DNA of 64,000 nt from Zobellia galactanivorans (lineage in GTDB: Bacteria > Bacteroidota > Bacteroidia > Flavobacteriales > Flavobacteriaceae). Positions within the stretch are counted from its first letter, which is position 1, and every line of letters starts with the position of its first letter. The notes under the pieces are model-generated. The model worked only from the letters and a program-made list of their open reading frames with translations. It did not search any database and had not been told where the DNA came from. Below, piece by piece: positions 44,403 to 52,340 of the stretch. The position numbers were made by a program, and so were the translations under genes. The stretch lies in the NCBI RefSeq assembly GCF_000973105.1, contig NC_015844.1:4832501-4896500 (forward strand), written 5' to 3'.

Positions 44403-45680
44403 ATGAAGCTTAAAACCACATATCTATTTGTGCTGTGCGTTTTCACGGCCCTTTCCGTACGACCCCAGGAAAAGGGTGCTGCGGAAATGGATAATGTGCG
44501 TTTGGCAGAGGCCCGTAATTTGGCTTTTGAAGGCGATTTTAAATCGGCCAATGCCATATTGTCCGAATTGGTCAAACCAGACAGTAAGGACCACAGCGCC
44601 CGCTCCTTATTGGCCAGTACTTACAGTTGGAGCGGCGAATACGATAGGGCAAGGGAAGAATTCAATATCATTACCTCTTCGGAAAGGAAGGATAGGGATG
44701 TTTGGATGGCTGCCATAAAAAATGAACTCTACGCAAAAAACCACGCTACGGCAGTGGGCTTGGCGAACAAAGCCTTGATTTTCTTAAAAGACGATGCCGA
44801 AGTAATGCGATTAAAGACCATTGCCGAAGAAGGACTGGCCCGTACCGAATACGGGGAAATGGAATCTTACAAAAGTGATAGCATCACTACACCCCAAAAG
44901 AAAGTCCTTGATACGCTTGACACCAAATCTCCCGAGGGCGAACCGGCCTTGAACAATAGTATTTCATTGCGAAATCTTGCCGTCGTTTACGATCAACGAT
45001 ACGACCCCATGTACTATTCAAGTCTTTCCTATAAAAGACAGACCCCTTTGGGCAGTATCATACCTAGAATAAATTACAGCAATCGCCTGGGAACATATGG
45101 GGTTCAGTACGAAGCGGACTTTTACCCTAAAATTTCAAAACGATTCTATGCCTATTTGAACTACGGGTACTCCAATGCCCCGATCTATCCAAAACACAGG
45201 GTAGGAGGCGACCTATATGTAAACCTGCCCGCAGCTTTCGAATTCTCTGCCGGCGGGAGATATATCGATTTTGAGACCACCAAGGTTTCCATAATCACCA
45301 ATTCATTAGGCTACTACACGGGCAACTATTATTTTTCCTTACGGTCTTACATCACACCTGGGTCCGACAACCTGACCAGCTACTCGGGAAATCTGCTGGT
45401 GCGAAAGTATCTTAAGGATGCCGTAAACTATATCGGACTGAACGTCGGCATGGGCTATTCGCCGGAACTTCAGCAATTGACTTCAGGGGGTGAGCTTTTG
45501 GCAGAAACCCTTTTGTATGTGGAGTCGCAGCGATTAAGTTTGGAATATCAGTTTACGGGAAAAAAGAGTCCTAACATCTACACCGCAAACATTGGGGCAA
45601 CCCGGCAAGAATTGATATTTGATTCCGGTAAGTTCTTTTATGGAATTTCCGCAGGCCTTACCTACGAAGTGAGGTTTTAA
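44403..45680 (+). CDS. TPR plus YaiO-type outer-membrane beta-barrel protein
   Basis: 425 residues. A signal peptide of about 20 residues (ending near FTALSVRPQ) is followed by TPR-like helices (about 30-150, with SARSLLASTYSWSGEYDRA). A beta-barrel domain (about 185-425) has regular alternating strands and ends in an aromatic residue (LTYEVRF), the outer-membrane assembly signal. YYSSLSYKRQTPLGSIIPRIN and the later strands match the YaiO family. In known synthase-dependent systems a TPR plus barrel pair exports the polymer across the periplasm and outer membrane. It is the last gene of the operon; a weak AT-rich hairpin lies right after the stop. Confidence 0.82.
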   Translation: MKLKTTYLFVLCVFTALSVRPQEKGAAEMDNVRLAEARNLAFEGDFKSANAILSELVKPDSKDHSARSLLASTYSWSGEYDRAREEFNIITSSERKDRDVWMAAIKNELYAKNHATAVGLANKALIFLKDDAEVMRLKTIAEEGLARTEYGEMESYKSDSITTPQKKVLDTLDTKSPEGEPALNNSISLRNLAVVYDQRYDPMYYSSLSYKRQTPLGSIIPRINYSNRLGTYGVQYEADFYPKISKRFYAYLNYGYSNAPIYPKHRVGGDLYVNLPAAFEFSAGGRYIDFETTKVSIITNSLGYYTGNYYFSLRSYITPGSDNLTSYSGNLLVRKYLKDAVNYIGLNVGMGYSPELQQLTSGGELLAETLLYVESQRLSLEYQFTGKKSPNIYTANIGATRQELIFDSGKFFYGISAGLTYEVRF

Positions 45681-46098
45681 AGAATTTCGATTCACATTCT
45701 TTTCCAGTACACCCCTCATAGACCTCCAAAGTTTTCACTAAACAAAAAAAGTTTATCTCAACAGTTTTGACTGAATAGCTTTACCAAAAGCAGCTTTGCA
45801 AATAAGCAGAACGAATCGCCACAATAGTCCAGAAATGCTTGGGTTAGCCGTACACACCGGCATCCTCAAATTATAAAACACTGGTTTTTAATAGATAACA
45901 GATAAAGAGTAATACTTTATCGATACATGACATGCCATTTTTTATACCGATAAAGGAAGATCTTTACATGATTAACAACTTTTACAACATTTTTCTTTCG
46001 TTACACCACATTTTGTTGTAATCACATGAGTTTATGAATATGTTTACATCATAGTAATTAAGACACCGAATCAAAATAGTAACTTAACCTATAGAAAA
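45681..46098. other. Intergenic leader region between the YaiO gene and the small tandem peptides
   Basis: 418 bp, AT-rich, without a gene larger than 20 codons. It contains an 8-bp inverted repeat (TTACAACA at 45982-45989 and TGTTGTAA at 46014-46021) just upstream of the putative small-peptide promoter. The first 25 bp hold a weak hairpin AAAGAAT/ATTCTTT after the YaiO stop. Confidence 0.55.
46016..46046 (+). promoter_or_regulatory. Possible promoter of the small tandem peptides
   Basis: TTG (46016-46018), 20 nt, then TATGTTTA (46039-46046), one base off TAnnTTTG. The predicted start is about 45 nt before the first peptide's ATG. The second arm of the inverted repeat covers the -33 element. 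Confidence 0.35.
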
Positions 46099-46197
46099 AT
46101 GCTTTACGATACCTACGGAGAAGAGTACCTATCATTCCTTCAAGACCTTAACGAAATTTTGAGCTTAAATGAATTGGTAGAATTAGATTACATGTAA
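46099..46197 (+). CDS. Small peptide A (32 residues), member of a tandem homologous pair
   Basis: A 33-codon frame starting at ATG 46099 after the A-rich sequence TAGAAAA. The peptide is acidic, with a helix-like core YLSFLQDLNEIL followed by SLNELVELDYM. A homologous peptide is encoded 38 bp downstream: 10 of 23 aligned residues are identical, and most others are conservative (L/M, L/I, D/N, Q/E). Two independent frames would not share this by chance, so both are probably translated. It has no signal peptide, no Cys pair and no recognisable family. Possible roles are a regulatory small protein or a modified-peptide precursor; neither is supported further. Confidence 0.65.
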   Translation: MLYDTYGEEYLSFLQDLNEILSLNELVELDYM

Positions 46198-46235
46198 TCT
46201 AACCCCAATCCTTGCAACCTTTAAAACCTACAACT

Positions 46236-46337
46236 ATGGCAAATCAAAACCCAGACAACGCAGCTTACATGAGTTTCATTGAAAACTTAAATGAAATCTT
46301 GAATAGCGAACAAATCAACAAACTAAATTATTCTTAG
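46236..46337 (+). CDS. Small peptide B (33 residues), homologue of peptide A
   Basis: A 34-codon frame starting at ATG 46236, following the A/C-rich ACCTACAACT. The core YMSFIENLNEIL matches YLSFLQDLNEIL of peptide A at identical spacing. The first ten residues (ANQNPDNAAY) differ from those of A. The gene ends 26 bp before a strong terminator, which closes a transcription unit containing only A and B. The protein is too short for a domain search by eye. The Y-x-S-F-x-x-x-L-N-E-I-L core can form an amphipathic helix. Confidence 0.65.
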   Translation: MANQNPDNAAYMSFIENLNEILNSEQINKLNYS

Positions 46338-46362
46338 TCTATAAGTAAATTATTAGTTGTAC

Positions 46363-46398
46363 AAAAAAGCCCTGGCGTTAACACGTCAGGGCTTTTTT
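46363..46398. terminator. Strong bidirectional terminator between the small peptides and rpoD
   Basis: A long stem AAAAAAGCCCTG / CAGGGCTTTTTT extended by a further CGT/ACG, with A and T runs on both sides. It lies between the peptide unit and the convergent rpoD gene. Confidence 0.92.
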
Positions 46399-46418
46399 AA
46401 TTTATATCTGTTTCGGGT

Positions 46419-47282
46419 CTATCCCAAATAGGTCTTTAAGAGTTTACTTCTTGAATTATGACGTAATTTTCTAATGGCCTTCTCACGAATTTGACGGACT
46501 CTTTCCCTAGTAAGGTCAAAAGTCTGCCCTATTTCAGCTAAAGTCATAGATTGCTGATCGCCAATACCGTAATATAATTTAACCACATCGGCTTCCCTTG
46601 GAGACAAGGTCTCTAAAGCACGGTTAATCTCTGTATTAAGGGATTGCTGCATTAATATCTTATCCGGTCTAGGGGACTCTCCGCTACGAAGTACGTCGTA
46701 AAGGTTTGAGTCTTCACCTTCCCTAAGGGGCGCATCCATAGAAACGTGTCTCCCTGAGTTTTTCATCGATTGCTTTACCTCACTGACCGTCATTTCTAGC
46801 TCTTTGGCTATTTCTTCGGCAGAGGGTGGGCGCTCATGGGCCTGCTCCAAGTAAGAAAAGGTTTTTTTGATTTTATTGATAGATCCAATTTTGTTCAAAG
46901 GCAGTCGTACCACACGTGATTGTTCGGCAAGGGCTTGAAGAATAGATTGGCGAATCCACCAAACGGCATATGATATAAATTTGAAACCACGGGTTTCATC
47001 AAAACGCTTAGCCGCTTTTACAAGGCCAAGGTTTCCTTCGTTGATCAAATCGGGTAGTTTCAGGCCTTGGTTCTGATATTGTTTGGCCACGGAGACTACA
47101 AAGCGTAAGTTGGCAGTAGTTAATTTTTCTAGGGCTACTTGGTCCCCAGCACGGATCCTTTGTGCGAGTTCTACTTCCTCAGACGCATTGATCAAATCAA
47201 TTTTACTGATATCTTGCAAGTATTTGTCCAATGATTTTGATTCCCGATTGGTTACTTGCTTGATAATCTTTAGTTGCCTCAT
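46419..47282 (-). CDS. rpoD: Primary RNA polymerase sigma factor (RpoD/SigA, short Bacteroidota type)
   Basis: 287 residues, short because the N-terminal region 1.1 is absent, as in Bacteroidota. Region 1.2 begins [14 protein letters not shown]. Region 2 has [17 protein letters not shown] and [15 protein letters not shown] (2.3/2.4). Region 3 follows ([14 protein letters not shown]). Region 4 has [16 protein letters not shown] and the -33 reading helix [18 protein letters not shown]. It directs transcription from the TTTG/TAnnTTTG promoters seen across this window. It is convergent with the small peptide unit and shares its terminator. Confidence 0.97.
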   Translation of the reverse strand: MRQLKIIKQVTNRESKSLDKYLQDISKIDLINASEEVELAQRIRAGDQVALEKLTTANLRFVVSVAKQYQNQGLKLPDLINEGNLGLVKAAKRFDETRGFKFISYAVWWIRQSILQALAEQSRVVRLPLNKIGSINKIKKTFSYLEQAHERPPSAEEIAKELEMTVSEVKQSMKNSGRHVSMDAPLREGEDSNLYDVLRSGESPRPDKILMQQSLNTEINRALETLSPREADVVKLYYGIGDQQSMTLAEIGQTFDLTRERVRQIREKAIRKLRHNSRSKLLKTYLG

Positions 47283-47453
47283 ATATCTAATGTGTTTAGG
47301 ATTGCTACAAGCATACAGTATACATTTTTATTATCTATTATCCAAAGACTTGTGAGTATTCTTATACATAATTTATGAGAAGTTTAAGATTTCAGGTACG
47401 AATCTAGGTGGATTTGACGCATTCCGCTATTTTTGAGGACAAATCGTAGAAAA

Positions 47454-47963
47454 ATGAGCAAGCGAAAGCTAAAGAAATACCTTTCGGAAATAGACAAAGG
47501 GGCCATTGAAGAGCAATTGCTCGACCTTTACGAGCGCTTTCCCGAGGTAAAGGAGTACTACAACTTTATCTTCAACCCCAAGGAAGACAAGCTCGTTCAA
47601 GAAGCAAAGACAAAAATCAGTAATGAATACTTCCCTGTAAAGCGAAGACGCCCTAGGGCAAGACGCTCCGTAGCCCAGAAATTCATAAAGCACTTTATAA
47701 AACTTGGTGTAGACCCACATCTTATTGCCGACGTCATGCTCTACAACTTGGAGATAGCCCAAGTATTCGAAAAAGACCATAACCTGCCCGACGCCTTTTA
47801 CAAAAGCATGATGAACTCGTTTACCGAAGCGCTTAGGTTTGTATCGGTCAATGGGCTGTTGGCCGAATACAAGGAAAGAATCGTAAAAATTTACAGCACA
47901 ACACAAGACCAAAATTGGCAATTCGGCGAGGGCTTTTCCCGAGCCCTAGATATCATAGATTAA
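47454..47963 (+). CDS. DUF6155-like protein of unknown function
   Basis: 169 residues from the ATG at 47454 (the frame is open seven codons upstream, without reason to use it). It is helical and very basic around 60-80 (FPVKRRRPRARRSVAQKF) with KEYYNFIFNPKEDKL before it, which matches what I know as DUF6155. The basic patch may bind nucleic acid, but this is a guess. It has no signal or membrane segment. The 2-hydroxyacid dehydrogenase gene starts 2 bp after its stop, so the two are co-transcribed. Confidence 0.7.
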   Translation: MSKRKLKKYLSEIDKGAIEEQLLDLYERFPEVKEYYNFIFNPKEDKLVQEAKTKISNEYFPVKRRRPRARRSVAQKFIKHFIKLGVDPHLIADVMLYNLEIAQVFEKDHNLPDAFYKSMMNSFTEALRFVSVNGLLAEYKERIVKIYSTTQDQNWQFGEGFSRALDIID

Positions 47964-47965
47964 AT

Positions 47966-48895
47966 ATGGCAATAGTTATTATTAGACAAGACGACAAGAT
48001 TGAACTTTGGAAGAAGGCCCTCTTGGCGCAACGACCGGAACTCGAGGTATACAGTTATTTGGAAGACCACCCCAAGGAAAAAATTAAAATGGCCTTGGTC
48101 TGGAAGCATCCAAAAGGGGCATTGGCGCATTATCCCCACTTAGAGCTGATAGCTTCTAGCGGGGCAGGGGTGGACTTTATTTTCGAAGATGGGGCGGCGC
48201 CCAAAAACTTGCCCATAACCCGTGTGGTAGACGATATGTTGGCCAAGGATATGTCAGAACACGTTCTTGCGGTCATCCTAAGTCATTTAAAAAACCTAGA
48301 CCAGTATAAAATCAACCAAATGAAAGGGGTATGGCAACCCATACAATACCACAGGATTTCCGATTTTAGGGTCGGTATTCTGGGGCTTGGTGCCCTAGGG
48401 CGGGAATTGGCCACGGATTTGGTCAAATATGGCTTTAAGGTTCAGGGCTGGGCCAGCTCGAAAAAAGACATAGCCGGTGTCGATTGCTATGTGGGAGATG
48501 AAGGGCTGTCCGATTTTTTAAAAACCACACAGATCGCCGTTTGTCTACTGCCCTTGACCCAAGAAACTACCGGCATTTTGAACAAAGAACTGTTTTTGAA
48601 GCTTCCTAAAGGCGCTTTTGTTATAAATGTGGCACGTGGTGGCCACTTGGTAGACGAAGACTTGATCGAAATGTTGGACAGGGGACACCTTTCGGGTGCA
48701 GGCTTGGATGTTTACCATCAAGAGCCTTTACCAAAAGAACATCCGTTTTGGAAACATGAAAAAATACAGATGACCCCGCATTATGCCAGTGTTTCCGATA
48801 CCGGTTCCGTAGTGCCCCAGATCCTTGAAAATTATGATAGGCTACTGTCAGGAAGGAATCTACTGAACGAAGTGGTCATGGAAAAGGGGTATTGA
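47966..48895 (+). CDS. D-2-hydroxyacid dehydrogenase (GhrA-like glyoxylate/hydroxypyruvate reductase)
   Basis: 309 residues. The dinucleotide fold begins GILGLGALGRELA (about 139). The active-site set is complete: Arg in NVARGGHLVDEDL, Glu in LDVYHQEPLP, and His in MTPHYASVS. The N-terminal region (AIVIIRQDDKIELWKKAL) resembles the GhrA branch, which reduces glyoxylate and hydroxypyruvate with NADPH. The start at 47966 is preferred over an upstream in-frame Met inside the previous gene. Confidence 0.87.
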   Translation: MAIVIIRQDDKIELWKKALLAQRPELEVYSYLEDHPKEKIKMALVWKHPKGALAHYPHLELIASSGAGVDFIFEDGAAPKNLPITRVVDDMLAKDMSEHVLAVILSHLKNLDQYKINQMKGVWQPIQYHRISDFRVGILGLGALGRELATDLVKYGFKVQGWASSKKDIAGVDCYVGDEGLSDFLKTTQIAVCLLPLTQETTGILNKELFLKLPKGAFVINVARGGHLVDEDLIEMLDRGHLSGAGLDVYHQEPLPKEHPFWKHEKIQMTPHYASVSDTGSVVPQILENYDRLLSGRNLLNEVVMEKGY

Positions 48896-49094
48896 CCCTG
48901 AACATTTCCCTCTTTTGTCAAAAATAGAAAGACACGCTTTTGGCCCCAAGTATAACGGGGCCTGAGCGGTACTTTTGTCGATTTCCCCAGATTTAATTTC
49001 AGAAGAGTACAAATTTCCTTTAATTTTGTAAAATTGAGAAAATTGGGAAGCCCCACCTTCTTACAATACATGAACGCTAAATTTTAGACCCTAC

Positions 49095-50606
49095 TTGGAG
49101 TTAAAAAAAGATACTACCGAAAAGCAACTATACGATTATCAGATCGAAGATCTGAAGACCATTTTCAAGCATCTTGAGGATCCTGAAGAAAAGGGTAACC
49201 TTCTATACCAATTGCCAACCGGTGGTGGTAAGACCGTTGTTTTTTCTGAAATAGCCCGACGTTATATTGAAAAAACGGGTAAAAAAGTGGTCGTACTTAC
49301 GCACCGTATAGAATTGAGCACCCAAACTTCCCGTATGCTCAACAGTTTCGGTGTAAAGAACAAAATCATCAATAGCGAGGTAAAGGAGCTTACCGACCAA
49401 GACAGCTATATGTGCTTTGTGGCCATGGTGGAAACCTTGAACAATAGGCTTCAGGAAGAAAAGGTCGAAATCAACGATATTGGCCTGGTCATCATCGATG
49501 AAGCCCATTATAACTCCTTCCGAAAACTATTTAAGTTCTTCAAGAACTCTACCATTCTCGGGGTTACCGCAACGCCCTTAAGTTCGAACATCAAATTGCC
49601 CATGAAAGACAACTACCAAAAGTTGATCGTGGGCGAATCTATAGGGTCGTTGATCAAAAAGAAGTTTTTGGCCAAGGCCAATATGTACAATTACGATGTA
49701 AGCCTACAAAGCCTAAAACTGGGCATCAGTGGAGACTATACCGTTAAGTCTTCCGATGAGCTCTATAGCAACCAAAGCATGCTCGGTAAGCTTTTATCGG
49801 CCTATAAGGAGATTGCCGATGGTACCAAAACATTGATTTTCAACAACGGTATCAATACCTCCCGTTACGTATACGAAACCTTTAAAAAGGCAGGGTATAA
49901 TATCCGTCACTTGGATAATAAAAACACGGCTTCGGAACGAAAGGAAATATTAGAATGGTTTTCCAATACCCCTGACGCCATTCTGACCTCGGTCAGTATC
50001 CTTACCACCGGTTTTGACGAACCTTCGGTAGAGACCATTATTCTCAATAGGGCCACCCGTTCATTGACCTTGTACTTTCAAATGATCGGTAGGGGCTCGC
50101 GTATCCTTCCGAACAAGAGTGAGTTTACGGTAGTCGACCTCGGAAACAATGTAGCGCGTTTTGGATTGTGGGACGCCCCTATAGATTGGCAGGAAATCTT
50201 TCATTTTCCTGATTTTTACCTTGAGAACATCAAGAACGACGAGGAAATCGAAAAAGAATTTGTTTATGAAATGCCCCCGTCCCTTCGTGAGAAATTCAAG
50301 AAATCTACTAATATTGAGTTTAACATCAAGGAAGAATATAAAAAAGTTTTTGCCCAAGGTCTCAAGTCCAAAATTGTATTGGAGCGCAGTATAGAGCAGC
50401 ACGCCCAGATTTGTGTAGAGAATTCAGAGGATGTTTTCGACGCCCGTATCTTGGCCAAAGAGCTCAAGGAAGAAATCGCCTATCGCGTACGGCAATATTC
50501 GTACTGCATCATGAACAATACCAAGAACTACAAGGAATGGCTCGAAGAAGATTACGAACGTAAATTACGCTCGAGTATTTCCCGTATGTTCGCGGCCAAG
50601 ATGTAG
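49095..50606 (+). CDS. DEAD/DEAH-box superfamily 2 helicase
   Basis: 503 residues from a TTG start (an in-frame stop lies 24 bp upstream and no ATG precedes the conserved N-terminus). Motifs: Q-like region LYDYQIEDL, Walker A QLPTGGGKTVVFSEIA, DEAH in VIIDEAHYNS, motif III GVTATPLSS, and in the C-terminal RecA domain TLIFNNGINTS, SVSILTTGFDEPSVETIIL and QMIGRGSRILP. This is the SSL2/RecQ-independent restriction-type SF2 layout common in Bacteroidota. No nuclease or methylase sits beside it, so it is probably a general repair or RNA/DNA-remodelling helicase. Confidence 0.9.
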   Translation: MELKKDTTEKQLYDYQIEDLKTIFKHLEDPEEKGNLLYQLPTGGGKTVVFSEIARRYIEKTGKKVVVLTHRIELSTQTSRMLNSFGVKNKIINSEVKELTDQDSYMCFVAMVETLNNRLQEEKVEINDIGLVIIDEAHYNSFRKLFKFFKNSTILGVTATPLSSNIKLPMKDNYQKLIVGESIGSLIKKKFLAKANMYNYDVSLQSLKLGISGDYTVKSSDELYSNQSMLGKLLSAYKEIADGTKTLIFNNGINTSRYVYETFKKAGYNIRHLDNKNTASERKEILEWFSNTPDAILTSVSILTTGFDEPSVETIILNRATRSLTLYFQMIGRGSRILPNKSEFTVVDLGNNVARFGLWDAPIDWQEIFHFPDFYLENIKNDEEIEKEFVYEMPPSLREKFKKSTNIEFNIKEEYKKVFAQGLKSKIVLERSIEQHAQICVENSEDVFDARILAKELKEEIAYRVRQYSYCIMNNTKNYKEWLEEDYERKLRSSISRMFAAKM

Positions 50607-50650
50607 GGTTATTGGAAATTCTACCAAGTCTATAAATTTGTTACAACAAG

Positions 50651-51895
50651 GTGAAGCAAGATATACTTTTGGTTATTGGTTTTACCTGGCCCGAGCCCGC
50701 TTCTACGGCAGCAGGAAACCGTATGCTGGAATTACTGCGTTTTTTTAAGGAAGAGGGCTATCGCGTTGTTTTTGCGAGTACGGCGAGCCAAACAGGGCTA
50801 TCCCTAGACTTGAAGGCATTGGCGATTGAATCGATGCCCATTACGTTGAACGATTCCGGTTTTGACCTCTCCATAAAGGAGCTAAACCCCGACATTGTCA
50901 TTTTTGATCGTTTTTTGACCGAAGAACAGTTTGGGTGGCGAATAGCCGAAAGCTTACCGAACGCTATTAGGATACTTGATACCGAAGATTTGCATTCGCT
51001 TCGGAAAGCTCGGGAAACGGCCCATAAGAAGCGCATAACATTTTCACTGGACGACTGGCGGCAAAGCGATATGACCAAACGTGAAGTGGCAAGCATTTAC
51101 CGATCCGATCTTTCATTAATGGTTTCGACTTTCGAGATGGAACTCTTGACGAAAAAGTTAGCTATAGACGAGAATCTCTTACTGCATCTCCCGTTTTTAT
51201 TAGACCCTATTGATAAAGAGAGGCAAGGCCATTGGCCCGCCTTCGACCAAAGGTCGGGTTTTATCTGTATTGGAAACGGTAGACATGCCCCAAATGTAGA
51301 CGCCCTGCTTTTCCTTTTCCAAGAGATTTGGCCACTTATTCGAAAAGGGCTTCCCGATGCCCAATTGTCGGTTTATGGGGCCTATCTGCCACAGCGCATC
51401 CAAGAGCTACACCGGCCCGACCAAGGCTTCCATGTAAAAGGCTGGGCCGAAGATGCGAACAAGGTCTTAGGTAGAGCCCGCCTTAATCTGGCGCCTTTGC
51501 GTTTTGGCGCGGGTATCAAGGGAAAATTGAGCACGGCCATGCAAAATGGAACCCCAAGTATTACTACCGATATCGGTGCCGAAGGTATGCACGCCGAAAT
51601 GCCGTGGAGCGGGGCCATTGCCAATTCGGCCGAAGGCTTTGCCGAAGCGGCCTTACAACTGTACCAAAATAAAAGCGAATGGACGAAAGCACAGAACAAT
51701 GGCCTTGCCATTGTCAATACATGCTACGACCGTCATGTGCTAGAAAAGCGATTGAAGGAGAAAATCGATGGGTTGGCCCTTAATTTAGAAGCGCACAGAC
51801 GCAAAAATTTTATAGGCGCACTATTGCTTCATCAAACCATGCAGGCCACAAAGTACCTTTCTAAATGGATCGAGGAGAAGAATGCCAGAAACTAA
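50651..51895 (+). CDS. GT-B glycosyltransferase (family 4-like)
   Basis: 414 residues from a GTG start. The N-terminal Rossmann half begins DILLVIGFTWPEPASTAAGNR with a Gly-rich loop. The C-terminal half has FICIGNGRHAPNVDAL and the GT4 donor-site region ARLNLAPLRFGAGIKGK (the E-x7-E motif is not obvious: here the conserved Gly-x-Lys remains), then GTPSITTDIGAEGM. It presumably transfers a sugar from a nucleotide donor in the cytoplasm. No other polysaccharide genes adjoin it. The helicase gene lies 44 bp upstream on the same strand. Confidence 0.78.
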   Translation: MKQDILLVIGFTWPEPASTAAGNRMLELLRFFKEEGYRVVFASTASQTGLSLDLKALAIESMPITLNDSGFDLSIKELNPDIVIFDRFLTEEQFGWRIAESLPNAIRILDTEDLHSLRKARETAHKKRITFSLDDWRQSDMTKREVASIYRSDLSLMVSTFEMELLTKKLAIDENLLLHLPFLLDPIDKERQGHWPAFDQRSGFICIGNGRHAPNVDALLFLFQEIWPLIRKGLPDAQLSVYGAYLPQRIQELHRPDQGFHVKGWAEDANKVLGRARLNLAPLRFGAGIKGKLSTAMQNGTPSITTDIGAEGMHAEMPWSGAIANSAEGFAEAALQLYQNKSEWTKAQNNGLAIVNTCYDRHVLEKRLKEKIDGLALNLEAHRRKNFIGALLLHQTMQATKYLSKWIEEKNARN

Positions 51896-51927
51896 AAGCT
51901 CTCAAGTTTTTTTGCCCCTTGGCTTTT

Positions 51928-52326
51928 TCAAATATCGGCAACCAATTGTTTAAGGTTCTCCGGGGTCAAAGGTTTGGAAATATAGTCCACTACCATAGAA
52001 TAGGATTTCGCCCGGGCAATATCTTCTGGATCGACCGATGAAGAGACCATATAAATCTTTATATCTTTATCTATTTTCGGTTCTATGGCCTCGTATTCCT
52101 CTAAAAATTGAAACCCGTCCATAACGGGCATATCAATATCTAAAAGGATAATGTCGGGGAGGGCGGCCGGATCGTTTTGGTTTTCCAAAATAAAGTTCAA
52201 GGCATCCTCACCGTTCACAAAGACCGAAGTTTTGTGTTCTATTCCTAAAAATTTTGCGGATTGAATAATCGTGAAACGGTAAATATCGTCATCATCGATA
52301 ATAGATAGGTGAAAAGGTGATTGCAT
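51928..52326 (-). CDS. Single-domain response regulator (paired with the downstream-encoded PAS kinase, copy 1)
   Basis: 132 residues, a receiver domain only. The acidic residues are in LSIIDDDDIYRF, the phospho-Asp in IILLDIDMPVMDGF (about 66), the Ser-rich T/S position in MVSSSVDPED, and the Lys in YISKPLTP. It lies 14 bp after the kinase gene stop. It is a close paralogue of the receiver at 54703-55101: FHLxIIDDDxIYRFT and MDGFQFLEx occur in both. Confidence 0.92.
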   Translation of the reverse strand: MQSPFHLSIIDDDDIYRFTIIQSAKFLGIEHKTSVFVNGEDALNFILENQNDPAALPDIILLDIDMPVMDGFQFLEEYEAIEPKIDKDIKIYMVSSSVDPEDIARAKSYSMVVDYISKPLTPENLKQLVADI

Positions 52327-52340
52327 GAAATATTGATTAG

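Noticed and set aside
45968-46021. 17-residue frame MINNFYNIFLSLHHILL upstream of peptides A and B
   Set aside because: It has no similarity to A and B, overlaps the inverted repeat and the possible promoter, and nothing else supports translation.
48942-48962. GGCCCC/GGGGCC hairpin after the GhrA-like dehydrogenase gene
   Set aside because: The stem is perfect but only 6 bp and no T-run follows on either strand, so I do not call it a terminator.
48832-49071. 79-codon minus-strand frame between the GhrA-like and helicase genes
   Set aside because: It starts in the intergenic space and runs into the dehydrogenase gene antisense, with no family resemblance.
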